A stretch of DNA of 53,560 bases from Heritagella_A intestinalis (GCA_904418995.1 CAJFQF010000015.1:1-53560), one strand, 5' to 3'; positions 17,706 through 26,063 are shown, counted from the first letter of the stretch. The notes: generated by a model from the letters alone, not told the origin. Numbers and translations: made by a program.

Positions 17706-18038
17706 GCGGGGAGCCCCCGCTGGCGATCCGCAGGAAACCTTGCAGCGAAAAACAACCTGGGCCGTTGCGGAACCAGGATGAGCATGGATGCAATTCGCGT
17801 TTGGGGGTTGGGAGCGGGTGTGGTATGCAGATGGGCATACCAATAGCGCCGTTCTACGTTACCCGCTTCGATCGGCGCTTTGGTTGTCTGCCACTGGCAG
17901 ACAGCGCACAAGGCGGCAGCCGAGACTACTACCCGGTAGGGGAAGATCGTATCTTCCCGGTACGGTTGGTTGATGCCATTTTCCTCTATGTAGGTATGGT
18001 GCCGTGCAGAAAATGCCGGAAGGAATGGGAATGGGAAT
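17706..18038. repeat. Hairpin-rich intergenic region without a gene
   Basis: This 333-bp gap has several hairpins: GCGGGGAGCCCCCGC-like at the isomerase end, TGGTATG/CATACCA (about 17820-17842), TGTCTGCCACTGGCAGACA (17885-17903) and a CCGGTA/TACGG structure near 17933-17965. A stretch near 17787-17820 resembles the 115-bp repeat upstream of glnA (ATGCAAT, then CG-TTT-GGG and GGGAGC). I see no supported ORF. Confidence 0.5.
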
Positions 18039-18857
18039 ATGAATCAAAGCAGCTTTCAAAAAATATGGATTTCCAACCCCACCCGCCACGGCAATCGGTA
18101 CGCCTGGCGGGTAGCGGGAAAAACGGTGGGAACCGTGGTGCTAGCCATGGCTCTGCTGATAGGGCTGACTTTCCTGGCCCTTTGGCTGCACTGGCCCATG
18201 GGGACCGTCTCCCTGGTGGTCTGCCTGGGAATCACCGCCCTGGTCATCTGGATGGCCCTGCGGATTGGGCGGCAGGCAAGCCGCGACACCCTGATTTTCT
18301 GTCAAGACCGGGAAGACCGGCTTTTTGTCATAGATGCCCGGAAATTTGTTCCCTATGAGCGGGGCATCCTTGGCTTTTTCTCCATGGCAGCCCACACCCA
18401 AAAAACCCTTCGCAACCTGACCCAGAGCGGCGTGTTGGGGCGCTATCTCTCTGAAAAGCAGAGCCTGGTGGGGTTGGAACCGCAAATTCTCCGGGTGGAA
18501 AACCTGCGAGAGCGCCCAGAGGAATACGCCCTGGTGTGCCGGGTGCGGTACCCCCACGGCGGAGAGGGCAAGACCTCTTACCGCCTCATTCGGGGATTGG
18601 AAGACGAAGCCGGTCTGCTCCGGGCGTTGGAATCCCTGCGGGAAGCAGAGCACCTGGTAGAGCCCCGGAAAAATCCTCAGCCGGCCCGGATTCTGGCAAG
18701 CGGGCTTTTCCTGGTCGTACTGGTGGCCCTGTGCGCCTTGAGCCACCCGGCGGTGGGCCAATTGCCGGATACCCTTTATTTCCCCTGCCTGGGGCTGGCT
18801 ATGATTGCCCTGTGGATTTTCCTTTATTTTATCATTAAACAGCGCCGGGGCGAGTAA
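18039..18857 (+). CDS. Membrane protein of unknown function
   Basis: The 272-residue product has two hydrophobic helices near the start (about 28-50 and 55-75), a soluble middle domain (80-210) with many Arg/Glu residues, and two C-terminal helices (about 218-235 and 242-265). I do not recognise the family. The ribosome binding site is weak (GGGAATGGGAAT). It is a single gene that ends at a strong terminator. Confidence 0.65.
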   Translation: MNQSSFQKIWISNPTRHGNRYAWRVAGKTVGTVVLAMALLIGLTFLALWLHWPMGTVSLVVCLGITALVIWMALRIGRQASRDTLIFCQDREDRLFVIDARKFVPYERGILGFFSMAAHTQKTLRNLTQSGVLGRYLSEKQSLVGLEPQILRVENLRERPEEYALVCRVRYPHGGEGKTSYRLIRGLEDEAGLLRALESLREAEHLVEPRKNPQPARILASGLFLVVLVALCALSHPAVGQLPDTLYFPCLGLAMIALWIFLYFIIKQRRGE

Positions 18858-18878
18858 ACGCCTTGCCGGTTTTTGCAA

Positions 18879-18913
18879 AGAGCCCTCCTGGAAATCACAT
18901 CCAGGAGGGCTCT
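18879..18913 (+). terminator. Hairpin after the membrane protein gene
   Basis: AGAGCCCTCCTGG (18879-18891) pairs perfectly with CCAGGAGGGCTCT (18901-18913), loop nine bases. It probably also serves the convergent XRE gene, although the T-runs are poor on both sides. Confidence 0.75.
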
Positions 18914-18950
18914 TGTGCGTTGTTTAGGGAAATCAGACAAACCTCCTTCC

Positions 18951-19208
18951 CTATCCATTTTGGGCGGACTGTTCCGCCTTTTCCGCTTCCTTTTCAATAC
19001 ATAATACTAATTCATGCGGAGACATTTCCAGCGCGTATGCGATGCGCCAGATGGTTTTGAAATTCGGCTGTTTCGTTCCGGTTTCAATCATGGCCAAGTG
19101 GCTGCGGGCAATCCCAGCCAGGCCGCTGACGACTTCTTGGGAGAGCTTTTTCTCTTTTCGCAGCCTCCGGATCACAATTCCGGCAGAATATTCGTTAAAA
19201 TTGATCAT
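18951..19208 (-). CDS. XRE-family transcriptional regulator
   Basis: The 85-residue product is essentially one HTH_3 domain: IRRLRKEKKLSQEVVSGLAG, then ARSHLAMIETGTKQPNFKT. AAGGGGGT precedes the ATG at 19208; the longer frame to 19274 would cross the promoter region. It is divergent from a set of small membrane proteins and lipoproteins. A 9-bp palindrome between them is a likely binding site, making this the local repressor. Confidence 0.88.
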   Translation of the reverse strand: MINFNEYSAGIVIRRLRKEKKLSQEVVSGLAGIARSHLAMIETGTKQPNFKTIWRIAYALEMSPHELVLCIEKEAEKAEQSAQNG

Positions 19209-19252
19209 TGCATACACCCCCTTGCTATCTTTATAGCAAAGGGGGAAAAATA

Positions 19253-19304
19253 TTTTGTCTATGATAGTAGACAAAAGTAGAATCGTATGCTATAATAGAC
19301 AAAA
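19253..19304. promoter_or_regulatory. Promoter and putative XRE operators
   Basis: TAGACA (19268-19273), a 17-bp spacer and TATAAT (19291-19296) form the plus-strand promoter. TTTTGTCTA (19253-19261) and TAGACAAAA (19268-19276) are a perfect inverted repeat over its -35 box, and a third TAGACAAAA half-site (19296-19304) covers the start region. The same palindrome overlaps the start of the divergent XRE promoter. Confidence 0.75.
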
Positions 19305-19321
19305 CTAAAGGAGGGATGTCT

Positions 19322-19618
19322 ATGTACGAAAACGTTGGCAGCAAAATTATGCAAATTGCGAAAGTACTGGGAATTGTGGAATTGGCGGCAGGATTCATTA
19401 TCTTTTGCCAGTCCTGTTCTGTAAATGCATCCATTGGCTCTTCCGGCCCGGCTATATATGGCTGGATTTTTTTGATTCTCGGGGCTCTGGGATTTGTTTT
19501 TTCGTGGGTTTTGTATGGATTCGGTCAGTTGGTGGATGACATTCACGACTTGAAAAAGAATTCTGCTGAAAAACAGATTTCAGACGATCCCCTTCCCCCT
19601 ATTTTTAAAGATATGTAA
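19322..19618 (+). CDS. Small two-helix membrane protein
   Basis: The 98-residue product has two hydrophobic segments (about 12-30 and 43-65) and a charged C-terminal tail. I do not recognise a family. GGAGGG lies six bases before the ATG at 19322, favouring it over the ATG at 19316, which touches the ribosome binding site. It is first in a run with the next membrane protein, under the XRE-flanking promoter. Confidence 0.65.
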   Translation: MYENVGSKIMQIAKVLGIVELAAGFIIFCQSCSVNASIGSSGPAIYGWIFLILGALGFVFSWVLYGFGQLVDDIHDLKKNSAEKQISDDPLPPIFKDM

Positions 19619-19645
19619 GCCGAGAACGAAAAAGGAGATACGAAA

Positions 19646-20029
19646 ATGCAACTGAAAATAAACGGTCTGCGCATTGACATCTTTGCAATCCTTGGTTGCC
19701 TTATTGGAATCATAGCCATTTATATGGGCTTTTCCATTTTAAACGGGGAAACAGCGGTATCATATGATGATGGCGGAATGCGTTTTGGTGCTGATTTCTA
19801 TACGGAAATACATGATGTTACTCGAGATGTGTTTATCAGCTCACTGCGTATTCACGAGACAATAAAAATGGGCTTTGGCTGGGGACTGATGGCATTGGGA
19901 GCCCTGGGCTTTTGCTATTTTATCCGTAAAGCTGTTACAAAGGAGCCCACTCCTCCTACTCCTCCCCCGTTTCCCATTGAAACACCCGAAAGCGGATTAC
20001 CGGAATCTCCGTATCAGGACCAACGATAA
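19646..20029 (+). CDS. Two-helix membrane protein with Pro-rich tail
   Basis: The 127 residues contain helices at about 11-31 and 76-92, an extracytoplasmic-looking loop between them and a Pro-rich C-terminus (PTPPTPPPFP). The family is unknown. AAAGGAGATAC precedes the ATG, 27 bp after the previous gene. The arrangement resembles that gene, so the two may be distant paralogues or partners. Confidence 0.6.
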   Translation: MQLKINGLRIDIFAILGCLIGIIAIYMGFSILNGETAVSYDDGGMRFGADFYTEIHDVTRDVFISSLRIHETIKMGFGWGLMALGALGFCYFIRKAVTKEPTPPTPPPFPIETPESGLPESPYQDQR

Positions 20030-20065
20030 GCCTTTAGAATCTGTACACGTCTGGAGGTTATGAAT

Positions 20066-20827
20066 ATGAAAAAAACATTTTCTTATCGCACTGCTCGGTT
20101 TGCTAAAAAAAGCAGAGTTATCTTCAAGAAGCCTTTTTCTTTGTTCCTTGCGGCAATCTTGACATTTAGCTTAGCTATGACAGGATGCAGCAGTGCCGCA
20201 AATGAAAGTAATGATTCCTCCCACAGTTCAAGCTCTGCATCAGAATCTGCTATCTCTTCTCCTACCCCCACTCCTACTGTAGAGCCAACATCCTCACCGG
20301 AACCGACATCTCCGCCATCTAAAACACCAGAGGAATCCAGTGGCGAAAGCAACGAAGATTCTAGTCAATCGGATGATAACCAAATTAAGGATCAGCCTGA
20401 ACTATTAACCAACCAGAAAGAATTTATTAGGCGATACAAAGCCGCTTTAAATATACTTCCTATCCTTATTGATGGATGTAATATTACCGTAGAGGAAGAT
20501 ACTTCAGAAGGATTTACGCAACTTAAACACAGATTTAACGGAAAACTCACCAATGTATGGCTTTATTTTACAACCGATGGAGTTGTATTAACCTCTACTT
20601 CCACAGTTGAAGATGATATGACAACCGCATTGCTTTGCATGGCAGAAATCATGAACTTTATTACTCCAACGGTTGGAAGTCTCTCAGATACTTATGGCGA
20701 AATACAAAATATGCTCCTGGACGAAGAAATCATAGATTCCGGCGTTACTAAAATAGTTGGGAATGTAAAATATCGCATGTTAGTTCCTGGTGCTGTTATA
20801 ATGTTCAGTGCTTCTGTAGTGCAATAA
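20066..20827 (+). CDS. Lipoprotein with Ser/Pro/Thr-rich linker
   Basis: The 253-residue product has an unusually long, basic N-region before the hydrophobic segment and lipobox MTGC (about residue 40). A low-complexity Ser/Glu/Pro/Thr linker follows (45-115), then a globular C-terminal domain (about 120-253) that I do not recognise. The ATG at 20066 has GGAGGT seven bases upstream. The gene is AT-rich compared with core genes. Confidence 0.65.
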   Translation: MKKTFSYRTARFAKKSRVIFKKPFSLFLAAILTFSLAMTGCSSAANESNDSSHSSSSASESAISSPTPTPTVEPTSSPEPTSPPSKTPEESSGESNEDSSQSDDNQIKDQPELLTNQKEFIRRYKAALNILPILIDGCNITVEEDTSEGFTQLKHRFNGKLTNVWLYFTTDGVVLTSTSTVEDDMTTALLCMAEIMNFITPTVGSLSDTYGEIQNMLLDEEIIDSGVTKIVGNVKYRMLVPGAVIMFSASVVQ

Positions 20828-20909
20828 AAATTTATACTCTATTTGTTGTTATTGCGAAGTGCTTGAAGAAAATTCATTCCCGCTTTTGTATTAAAGAAAG
20901 GGTGTCTTT

Positions 20910-21500
20910 ATGAAAAAAACAATTTGTATCCTATTGGCAGGAATTTTAGCTTGCGGAATACTGGCCGGATGCAGCTCTTCTGGTATCTCACAAGAAGAAT
21001 ACGAGCAGGTCCTGTCTGAATTGGAATCGGCCCAGCAAGAATTGGACGCGTACCAATCTACCCCCGATTCCCAGTCCCCTGCCGATGATTCTCACGCAGA
21101 CAATTCCTCTTCTGCTGCTTCTTCTGATGTTTCAGAAAGCTCACCTGAAGTGCCTGAACAAACTTTAGTAGAAGATAAAGGGATTAAAATCACCTTTACA
21201 GGATTAGAAATTAATGAATATGGCGACGCGGAACTCAAACTGCAGGTGGAAAACAATTCTGGTCAGGCCATTACCGTTCAAACCCGGAATGAATCCATTA
21301 ACGGAATTATGGTCAGCGGCACTATGTCCTGTCATGTTATATCTGGGAAAATAGCCAATGATAGTCTTTCCTTTTTCGCAACGCGTTTGGAAGAAAATAA
21401 TATTACAGAGATTCACGATGTGGAGTTTTCCTTTTATATCTTTGATTCGGACACCTACCAGGACATCCTGACTTCCGATATTATCTCCCTGTCTTTCTGA
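20910..21500 (+). CDS. Lipoprotein with Ig-like C-terminal domain
   Basis: The 196-residue product has a signal peptide with lipobox LAGC (about residue 21), a short helical stretch (25-48), a Ser/Asp-rich linker, and a beta-rich domain from about 88 (GIKITFTGLEINEYGDAELK). Domains like this occur in many Firmicutes surface lipoproteins, with no known catalytic role. It is the last gene of this cluster, ends at a strong terminator, and before insertion of the element would have faced the 3' end of the rubrerythrin gene. Confidence 0.68.
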   Translation: MKKTICILLAGILACGILAGCSSSGISQEEYEQVLSELESAQQELDAYQSTPDSQSPADDSHADNSSSAASSDVSESSPEVPEQTLVEDKGIKITFTGLEINEYGDAELKLQVENNSGQAITVQTRNESINGIMVSGTMSCHVISGKIANDSLSFFATRLEENNITEIHDVEFSFYIFDSDTYQDILTSDIISLSF

Positions 21501-21550
21501 ATTTGATGAATCTCGGCTTTCTCTCGTGTTTAAAATGCTATGATTAAGGC

Positions 21551-21581
21551 AACTCGGCTGCAAGCAATTTGCAGCCGAGTT
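21551..21581 (+). terminator. Terminator of the lipoprotein cluster
   Basis: AACTCGGCTGCAA (21551-21563) pairs with TTGCAGCCGAGTT (21569-21581), followed by TATTTTTTG. Confidence 0.9.
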
Positions 21582-21604
21582 TATTTTTTGTTCTTTATAA
21601 AAAA

Positions 21605-21630
21605 GAAGAGGCAGACTCCTCTGCCTCTTC
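21605..21630 (-). terminator. Stranded original rubrerythrin terminator
   Basis: GAAGAGGCAGA (21605-21615) pairs with TCTGCCTCTTC (21620-21630), and the minus strand continues with a run of six T. It sits 26 bp beyond the duplicate rubrerythrin stop codon at 21657-21659, so it was the terminator of that gene before the element separated them by 7.8 kb. Confidence 0.8.
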
Positions 21631-21655
21631 CCAAACACTCTGTTTGTAATAATTG

Positions 21656-21742
21656 CTTATTCGCCGAAATATCTCTTCAGCAGGCCAGCAAAAGCGCGGC
21701 CGTGACGGGCTTCGTCGCGGGCCATCTCGTGGACGGTGTCGT
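21656..21742. repeat. attL: duplicated 3' end of the rubrerythrin gene
   Basis: These 87 bp match 29475-29561 in 84 positions. They encode, on the minus strand, the last 27 codons and stop of the rubrerythrin gene but no upstream part. Identity ends sharply after GTGTCGT. This is the left boundary of the integrative element. The three differences are all third-position and silent. Confidence 0.92.
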
Positions 21743-21791
21743 AAAGGAATAGCGGAAAATACAGTATTCATGCGGGTTTTCAGCGCCTTTG

Positions 21792-21854
21792 AATATCCAC
21801 TTTGAAATTAAATATGGCTTTGGAATAGTCAAAATATCCACTTTTTTATCCACT
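21792..21854. promoter_or_regulatory. Left arm-type integrase binding sites
   Basis: AATATCCACTTT (21792-21803) and the double site AATATCCACTTTTTTATCC continuing to 21854 lie between attL and the integrase start. The double site (22 bp) recurs exactly at the right end (29376-29397) in the same orientation. Confidence 0.75.
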
Positions 21855-21873
21855 CGAAAGGGGTATAAAGACT

Positions 21874-23106
21874 ATGGCAAAGCAGGCCGATACCGGCGTT
21901 TACCAATTACCAAACGGAAATTGGTCTTATCGATATACAGTGACGCAAAACGGAAAAAGAAAAGAAGTCCGAAAAGCAAAAGACGAATTTGGGAATCCTC
22001 TGAAAACGAAAAAGCAGGCAATCACCGCAAGGAAAGCGGCATTGAAGAAGGAACATGCACTGCGCGCGCCCCATGAATTTATTGAATCTGCGGAACCATC
22101 GGAAAAAAAGACAGTTGCGGAAGTTTACGCGGAATACTGCGAACATGGCAGGAGCGGGAAAGCCTACACCACCATACGGAAGCAAGACAGCCTTTGGAAA
22201 AACCACTTAAAGGTGCGGTTCGGTTCCCGCTTCATTGATGAAATCAGCGTTGCGGAAATACAGGATTATCTGTCTTTTCTCTATCATACGGAAGGGCGCG
22301 CCTATCGGTATGTAGAAGCTTTCTTGAAAATGTTTTATTTGATTTTCGGGCAAGCCTATTCCCGCAATTATCTTGATGTGGATACCTATAACAAGCTTTG
22401 TATCAATAAAGATACTAAAATCCATATGCCGAAAATGAAAGTGGACGAGGATACCGACATTGTATCATTCAGCAAAGAAGAAATCGCGCAGTTAGACCAG
22501 TATTTCACCGGCACAAACGCCGAAACCGCCTATTTATTGGGGCGGTACTGCGGCCTTAGAATCAATGAGTGTTACGGTTTGAAATGGGAAAACATCGATA
22601 TTGAGAAAGGTACAATCCTGATTGACCGGCAAATGCAGTATCAGGAAGGGCTGATTAAATTAGTCCCGCTCAAAACACGGAACGCCCGCCGCGTGATGTA
22701 TATGTCCCCCGCTTTGAAAGCATATTTTATCGAAGTGAAAAAACAAAGGGACAGCGCACAAACAGAGCTTGCGGCACAGCGGGAACAGAACCAGACCTTT
22801 ATTACCGATATAGACGGGCAAAAAATTTCTTCTTTGGAATTGGTGAATACCCTTCCCAATGGGAAAATACAGACAGTTAATTCCATGAAGTACCATTCCC
22901 GCACGATTAAAGAAAACCTGCACATTACTTTCAAATACCATTATCTGCGCCACACATATGGAACCGCCCTTGCAGACATGAATACACCCGCTCACATTCT
23001 GCGGAATCAGATGGGACACGCAAGCATTAACGTTACGCAACGGTATTATATTGCGGTTTCAAAATCGGGAATCGATGTGTTGATAGGCAATTTAAAGCAA
23101 ATATAA
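21874..23106 (+). CDS. int: Tyrosine recombinase (integrase)
   Basis: The 410-residue protein has an N-terminal arm-binding domain (about 8-65), a SAM-like core-binding domain (78-190) and a C-terminal catalytic domain. Catalytic residues are R229 in CGLRINE, K267 in PLKTRN, H356 and R359 in HYLRHTYG, H382 in MGHAS and Y391 in QRYY. It is expected to catalyse integration and excision at the rubrerythrin att site. AAGGGG precedes the ATG. It lies 131 bp inside attL, with arm sites between, the usual layout for such elements. Confidence 0.95.
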   Translation: MAKQADTGVYQLPNGNWSYRYTVTQNGKRKEVRKAKDEFGNPLKTKKQAITARKAALKKEHALRAPHEFIESAEPSEKKTVAEVYAEYCEHGRSGKAYTTIRKQDSLWKNHLKVRFGSRFIDEISVAEIQDYLSFLYHTEGRAYRYVEAFLKMFYLIFGQAYSRNYLDVDTYNKLCINKDTKIHMPKMKVDEDTDIVSFSKEEIAQLDQYFTGTNAETAYLLGRYCGLRINECYGLKWENIDIEKGTILIDRQMQYQEGLIKLVPLKTRNARRVMYMSPALKAYFIEVKKQRDSAQTELAAQREQNQTFITDIDGQKISSLELVNTLPNGKIQTVNSMKYHSRTIKENLHITFKYHYLRHTYGTALADMNTPAHILRNQMGHASINVTQRYYIAVSKSGIDVLIGNLKQI

Positions 23107-23114
23107 AGAAACAT

Positions 23115-23147
23115 AAGAGGAAGCACTGCGCTTCCTCTTTTTATTTT
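23115..23147 (+). terminator. Integrase terminator
   Basis: AAGAGGAAGC (23115-23124) pairs with GCTTCCTCTT (23130-23139), followed by TTTATTTT. The rest of the gap up to 23464 holds the (TA)9 promoter and no gene. Confidence 0.88.
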
Positions 23148-23368
23148 GCAAAACCGCAGAAAATCAATGGTTTTCTGTGCAATCCCCACGAAAACACACG
23201 CAATGCAAAGAATTTATCTGAAATTTATTGAAAACACTGCGTATCAATGCGGAGCAAAAGAAATCGCTTATAATCTGCGTGGGATTCCTTGAAACACCCG
23301 CGAAATACTGTGATTTTCAAGCGGTTTCCTGAATTTCAAAAGATTTGTAAAGAATTTTGCGAAATCTC

Positions 23369-23395
23369 TTGACATTATATATATATATATATAAT
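23369..23395 (+). promoter_or_regulatory. Promoter with (TA)9 spacer
   Basis: TTGACA (23369-23374) and TATAAT (23390-23395) are separated by 15 bp made almost wholly of a (TA)9 tract (23376-23393). The tract forms the spacer and part of the -10 box. A gain of one TA would give the optimal 17-bp spacing, so length variation could switch expression of the downstream genes. Confidence 0.65.
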
Positions 23396-23464
23396 GAGTT
23401 TTGTAGAATTTGACGAATCAAGTCAAATGCAAAGCTTTTTTGTTTTATGCTGGAGGTAAATAAA

Positions 23465-23689
23465 ATGAGAATCATTCTGGACACAGACAAGAAAACCGTT
23501 ACCGTACCGTGGAATTATTCGGATAAACTTGCCGAAATGAATCAGGCCATCAGGGACGCAATGGGAGATGAGGCAAAAACATTAGACTTTAAGGGTTATT
23601 TGGAAAATTGCTGGAAATACGCCATGGACCATTCCGACACCAATTTGAAAACCGCCCAAAAGCCGAAAAGGCCGACAAAAGAAGATTGA
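23465..23689 (+). CDS. Small acidic protein of the element
   Basis: The 74-residue protein begins MRIILDTDKKTVTVPWNYSD and ends in a basic tail (KPKRPTKED). I do not recognise the fold. GGAGG lies eight bases before the ATG at 23465; the longer start at 23447 has no site. It nearly touches the HTH gene that follows (1-bp gap), so the two are translationally linked and downstream of the (TA)9 promoter. Confidence 0.65.
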   Translation: MRIILDTDKKTVTVPWNYSDKLAEMNQAIRDAMGDEAKTLDFKGYLENCWKYAMDHSDTNLKTAQKPKRPTKED

Positions 23690-23690
23690 T

Positions 23691-23873
23691 ATGGCAACGA
23701 GGGTAACGCCGCAGGAGATTGTTGAAATGCACCGCCTGTATGCCCAGCTTGGCAGTTATGCGGCGGTTGGCCGAAAGATGGGACGGAGCGGGTCAACGGT
23801 TGCGCGGTACATAAAGCTAAAGGGTACGCCGAAAATTGTAGCGCACACCTTTAAAGAAGCGGTAAGGAATTGA
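23691..23873 (+). CDS. Small helix-turn-helix protein
   Basis: The 60 residues hold one resolvase-like HTH: EIVEMHRLYAQLGSYAAVGR followed by GRSGSTVARYIK. It starts one base after the preceding stop. Its size and place just after the integrase suggest a DNA-binding control or excision factor, which is an inference. Confidence 0.68.
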   Translation: MATRVTPQEIVEMHRLYAQLGSYAAVGRKMGRSGSTVARYIKLKGTPKIVAHTFKEAVRN

Positions 23874-23886
23874 GGGAGTAAATAGT

Positions 23887-24126
23887 ATGGAATGGTTCAT
23901 TCTTCTCGCGGTATGTTACTTTGTTATCAATATCGCAATGGCTATGAGTATGCAGAAAATAGCAGAGAAAAAAGGACATCAGCAGAGTGCGGCCTTTTGG
24001 TTGACGCTATTGCTTGGGATTTTGGGCTGTGTTTATACTGCGGCTCTCCCAGACCTTGTTCTGAGAAAACAGAATGAAGATTTGCTTGCTTTGCTTCTCA
24101 GACAGTCAGGCGAAAAGAGGGAATAA
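23887..24126 (+). CDS. Two-helix membrane protein
   Basis: The 79 residues have a helix at about 3-20 and another at 37-55 (FWLTLLLGILGCVYTAALP), with a charged C-terminal tail. It resembles the small hydrophobic proteins often annotated only as hypothetical. The stop at 24126 is 3 bp from the next start, implying co-translation with the zinc-ribbon membrane protein. Confidence 0.6.
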   Translation: MEWFILLAVCYFVINIAMAMSMQKIAEKKGHQQSAAFWLTLLLGILGCVYTAALPDLVLRKQNEDLLALLLRQSGEKRE

Positions 24127-24129
24127 TTC

Positions 24130-24903
24130 ATGGCCTTAATTCGTTGCGAACAGTGCGGAAAAGAAATTTCCGATACCATGAACGCCTGTCCCTTTTGCGG
24201 AAATACTAGGCAAAAGGAAGAAATATCAATTCCTTTTCGCGTAGCCGATTTGAAAACGGAAGAAAACAAGCCTTTGATGAAGGAAATTTGCACTACCGTC
24301 TGCGGCATCATGGCGGCTTGTGTAATAATCCGTTTGGTATTGCCTTTCCTGTATGAAAAGACAGTGGTGCCTATCATAGGAGATAGCACTCGAATCCATA
24401 TGATTTACGGAAGCCAAAACTCTGTTCTATCAATCCTTCTATTTGTTCTTTTAGGCTGTGGCTGGATGTTTTTGTGGTATTATCTGCGAAGCAAACCTTC
24501 TCTAAAAACAACTGCCCTTGGAATTGGAATTACAGGATTCCTTATTTTTATCGGTGTGAATTATGCCATAGCGGCCACGATTGCTCCTGATTACTCACCT
24601 TATGACGAAGTAGCAATAATGAGCTCCTATGTAGTTCCGTATTTCGGCGTAGTATTCCCATTATTATTCTTTTTCGCCTGCCTTTTTGCATATGGCAAGA
24701 AACCCGCAAAAGGCATTTTGAGTGGGGGAATCTTTTTGCTGATTTCCGTAGTTCTCATGTTTATAAAATCGTGGGTGTGTGTTGGCATTTTGTATTTAGG
24801 ATTTTTTGGTATTAGTTCGGCGCTTGATATTCTGGTTGTTCTGATTGCCGCCGGGTTATACGCTGGAATTCGTACAGTTGTAAAGACGTTTCATAAGGCG
24901 TGA
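24130..24903 (+). CDS. Zinc-ribbon multi-pass membrane protein
   Basis: The 257 residues begin with a zinc ribbon (CEQC at 6-9, CPFC at 20-23). Six or so hydrophobic helices follow between about 50 and 250. Similar zinc-ribbon membrane proteins are common in Clostridia and of unknown function. It forms a tight unit with the 79-residue protein upstream and probably with the DUF4234 protein downstream (53-bp gap). Confidence 0.7.
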   Translation: MALIRCEQCGKEISDTMNACPFCGNTRQKEEISIPFRVADLKTEENKPLMKEICTTVCGIMAACVIIRLVLPFLYEKTVVPIIGDSTRIHMIYGSQNSVLSILLFVLLGCGWMFLWYYLRSKPSLKTTALGIGITGFLIFIGVNYAIAATIAPDYSPYDEVAIMSSYVVPYFGVVFPLLFFFACLFAYGKKPAKGILSGGIFLLISVVLMFIKSWVCVGILYLGFFGISSALDILVVLIAAGLYAGIRTVVKTFHKA

Positions 24904-24956
24904 GAAATAAAGAAGTTATGCTTTTTATACATTGTGAAAATTGAGGAGGTAGTACT

Positions 24957-26027
24957 ATGTTGCCGGATAATCAACAAACAACTGTGCCGGTTGAAAAATC
25001 CCAAAAAACAAACTGGATATTGCTCATTGCATTTAGCGCCCTGTTTCTAATTTTTGCGTTTTTCTGGGGCCATGGGAATATCTTTTTATGGCTTTGGGGA
25101 TTAAACGCTGTAACCCCTAAGAACGAATTTATTTTGATACCAATTGTAAGTGTGATTCGCCCACTGGCAGTTGTAGGTGCATTTGTTTTTATAAGCAAAC
25201 AAATGAAAGTTCCCGCAATTTTGTGTGCAGTTGTTAACGTGGTGATTTCTTTGTTAATGACAATCGGAATCATGCTTAGTCCAGGTTTGCAACTGCCAGT
25301 TTTCGCTTTGATTGCCTATTATTTGGATGTACTGTCAAGCATTTTATTGTTGGTGTTTTCGTTTGGAAAAGCAGAGAAGTACAGCAAAATTTTACTTTCT
25401 GTTATTTTAGTGTTTGGTGTTTTAAGCATTCTATTTTCTGTGCTGTTATCTTTGTTTGAGTATCCAGACGGGGATTTTGTAGGCGCTATGTTTTGGGTAC
25501 GAGGTGGAATACAAGAGGTTTTCTTTAGTAACTATGAAGCTCTCATTAGAACGATGGGGTGTGCAACTATTTTTTGGCCTATCGGGCAGTGCTTTTATTT
25601 CTTTGCGCTTTTTGCGGGAATGCGTAACGGTTGCACTTATCCAGTAAAGGCACCAAAAACAACAGCACAGAATTATGGCGGGTCAGATGGATATATTAGC
25701 TTGGGAAAGCACGTTGTCTTACTGCTCTTTACTTTTGGCATTTGGTATTTAATATGGGTATACCGCACGACTGCATATCTGAACAAAACGCCAAATGCGG
25801 AACAGTATAATCCGACCTCTAAACTCTTGCTTTATATGTTCATTCCATTTTATTCAATTTATTGGTATTATAAGCATGGCCAGCGTATAGATACCTTATC
25901 TCGGTCAAAAAATCTCAACAATTCAGATATGGCTACAATTTGTTTGATACTTGGAATCTTTATTCCGATTGTTGCCTGCATCTTGATGCAGGATAGAATC
26001 AATACTATCGCTCAACAGCCAAATTGA
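24957..26027 (+). CDS. DUF4234-domain membrane protein
   Basis: The 356-residue protein has six to seven hydrophobic helices in residues 15-230. The C-terminal DUF4234 domain (about 240-350) shows LGKHVVLLLFTFGIWYLIWV, then the FIPFYSIYWYYKHGQRI segment. DUF4234 is found in bacterial membrane proteins without known function. GAGGTAG precedes the ATG, and a strong terminator ends the unit. With the two preceding genes it is the main candidate cargo of the element. Confidence 0.75.
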   Translation: MLPDNQQTTVPVEKSQKTNWILLIAFSALFLIFAFFWGHGNIFLWLWGLNAVTPKNEFILIPIVSVIRPLAVVGAFVFISKQMKVPAILCAVVNVVISLLMTIGIMLSPGLQLPVFALIAYYLDVLSSILLLVFSFGKAEKYSKILLSVILVFGVLSILFSVLLSLFEYPDGDFVGAMFWVRGGIQEVFFSNYEALIRTMGCATIFWPIGQCFYFFALFAGMRNGCTYPVKAPKTTAQNYGGSDGYISLGKHVVLLLFTFGIWYLIWVYRTTAYLNKTPNAEQYNPTSKLLLYMFIPFYSIYWYYKHGQRIDTLSRSKNLNNSDMATICLILGIFIPIVACILMQDRINTIAQQPN

Positions 26028-26033
26028 CAGAGA

Positions 26034-26063
26034 GGAAAGGCAATCCGAAAGGGTTGCCTTTCC
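26034..26063 (+). terminator. Terminator of the membrane-protein unit
   Basis: GGAAAGGCAATCC (26034-26046) pairs with GGGTTGCCTTTCC (26051-26063) around a GAAA loop, followed by TTTTTCG. Confidence 0.88.

Noticed and set aside
21540..21752. Plus-strand frame across the terminators and attL
   Set aside because: It reads antisense through the rubrerythrin fragment and two hairpins; no start site.
23100..23400. CRISPR-like or tRNA features in the AT-rich gap after the integrase
   Set aside because: No regular repeat-spacer pattern and no cloverleaf; only the (TA)9 promoter and a terminator are supported.
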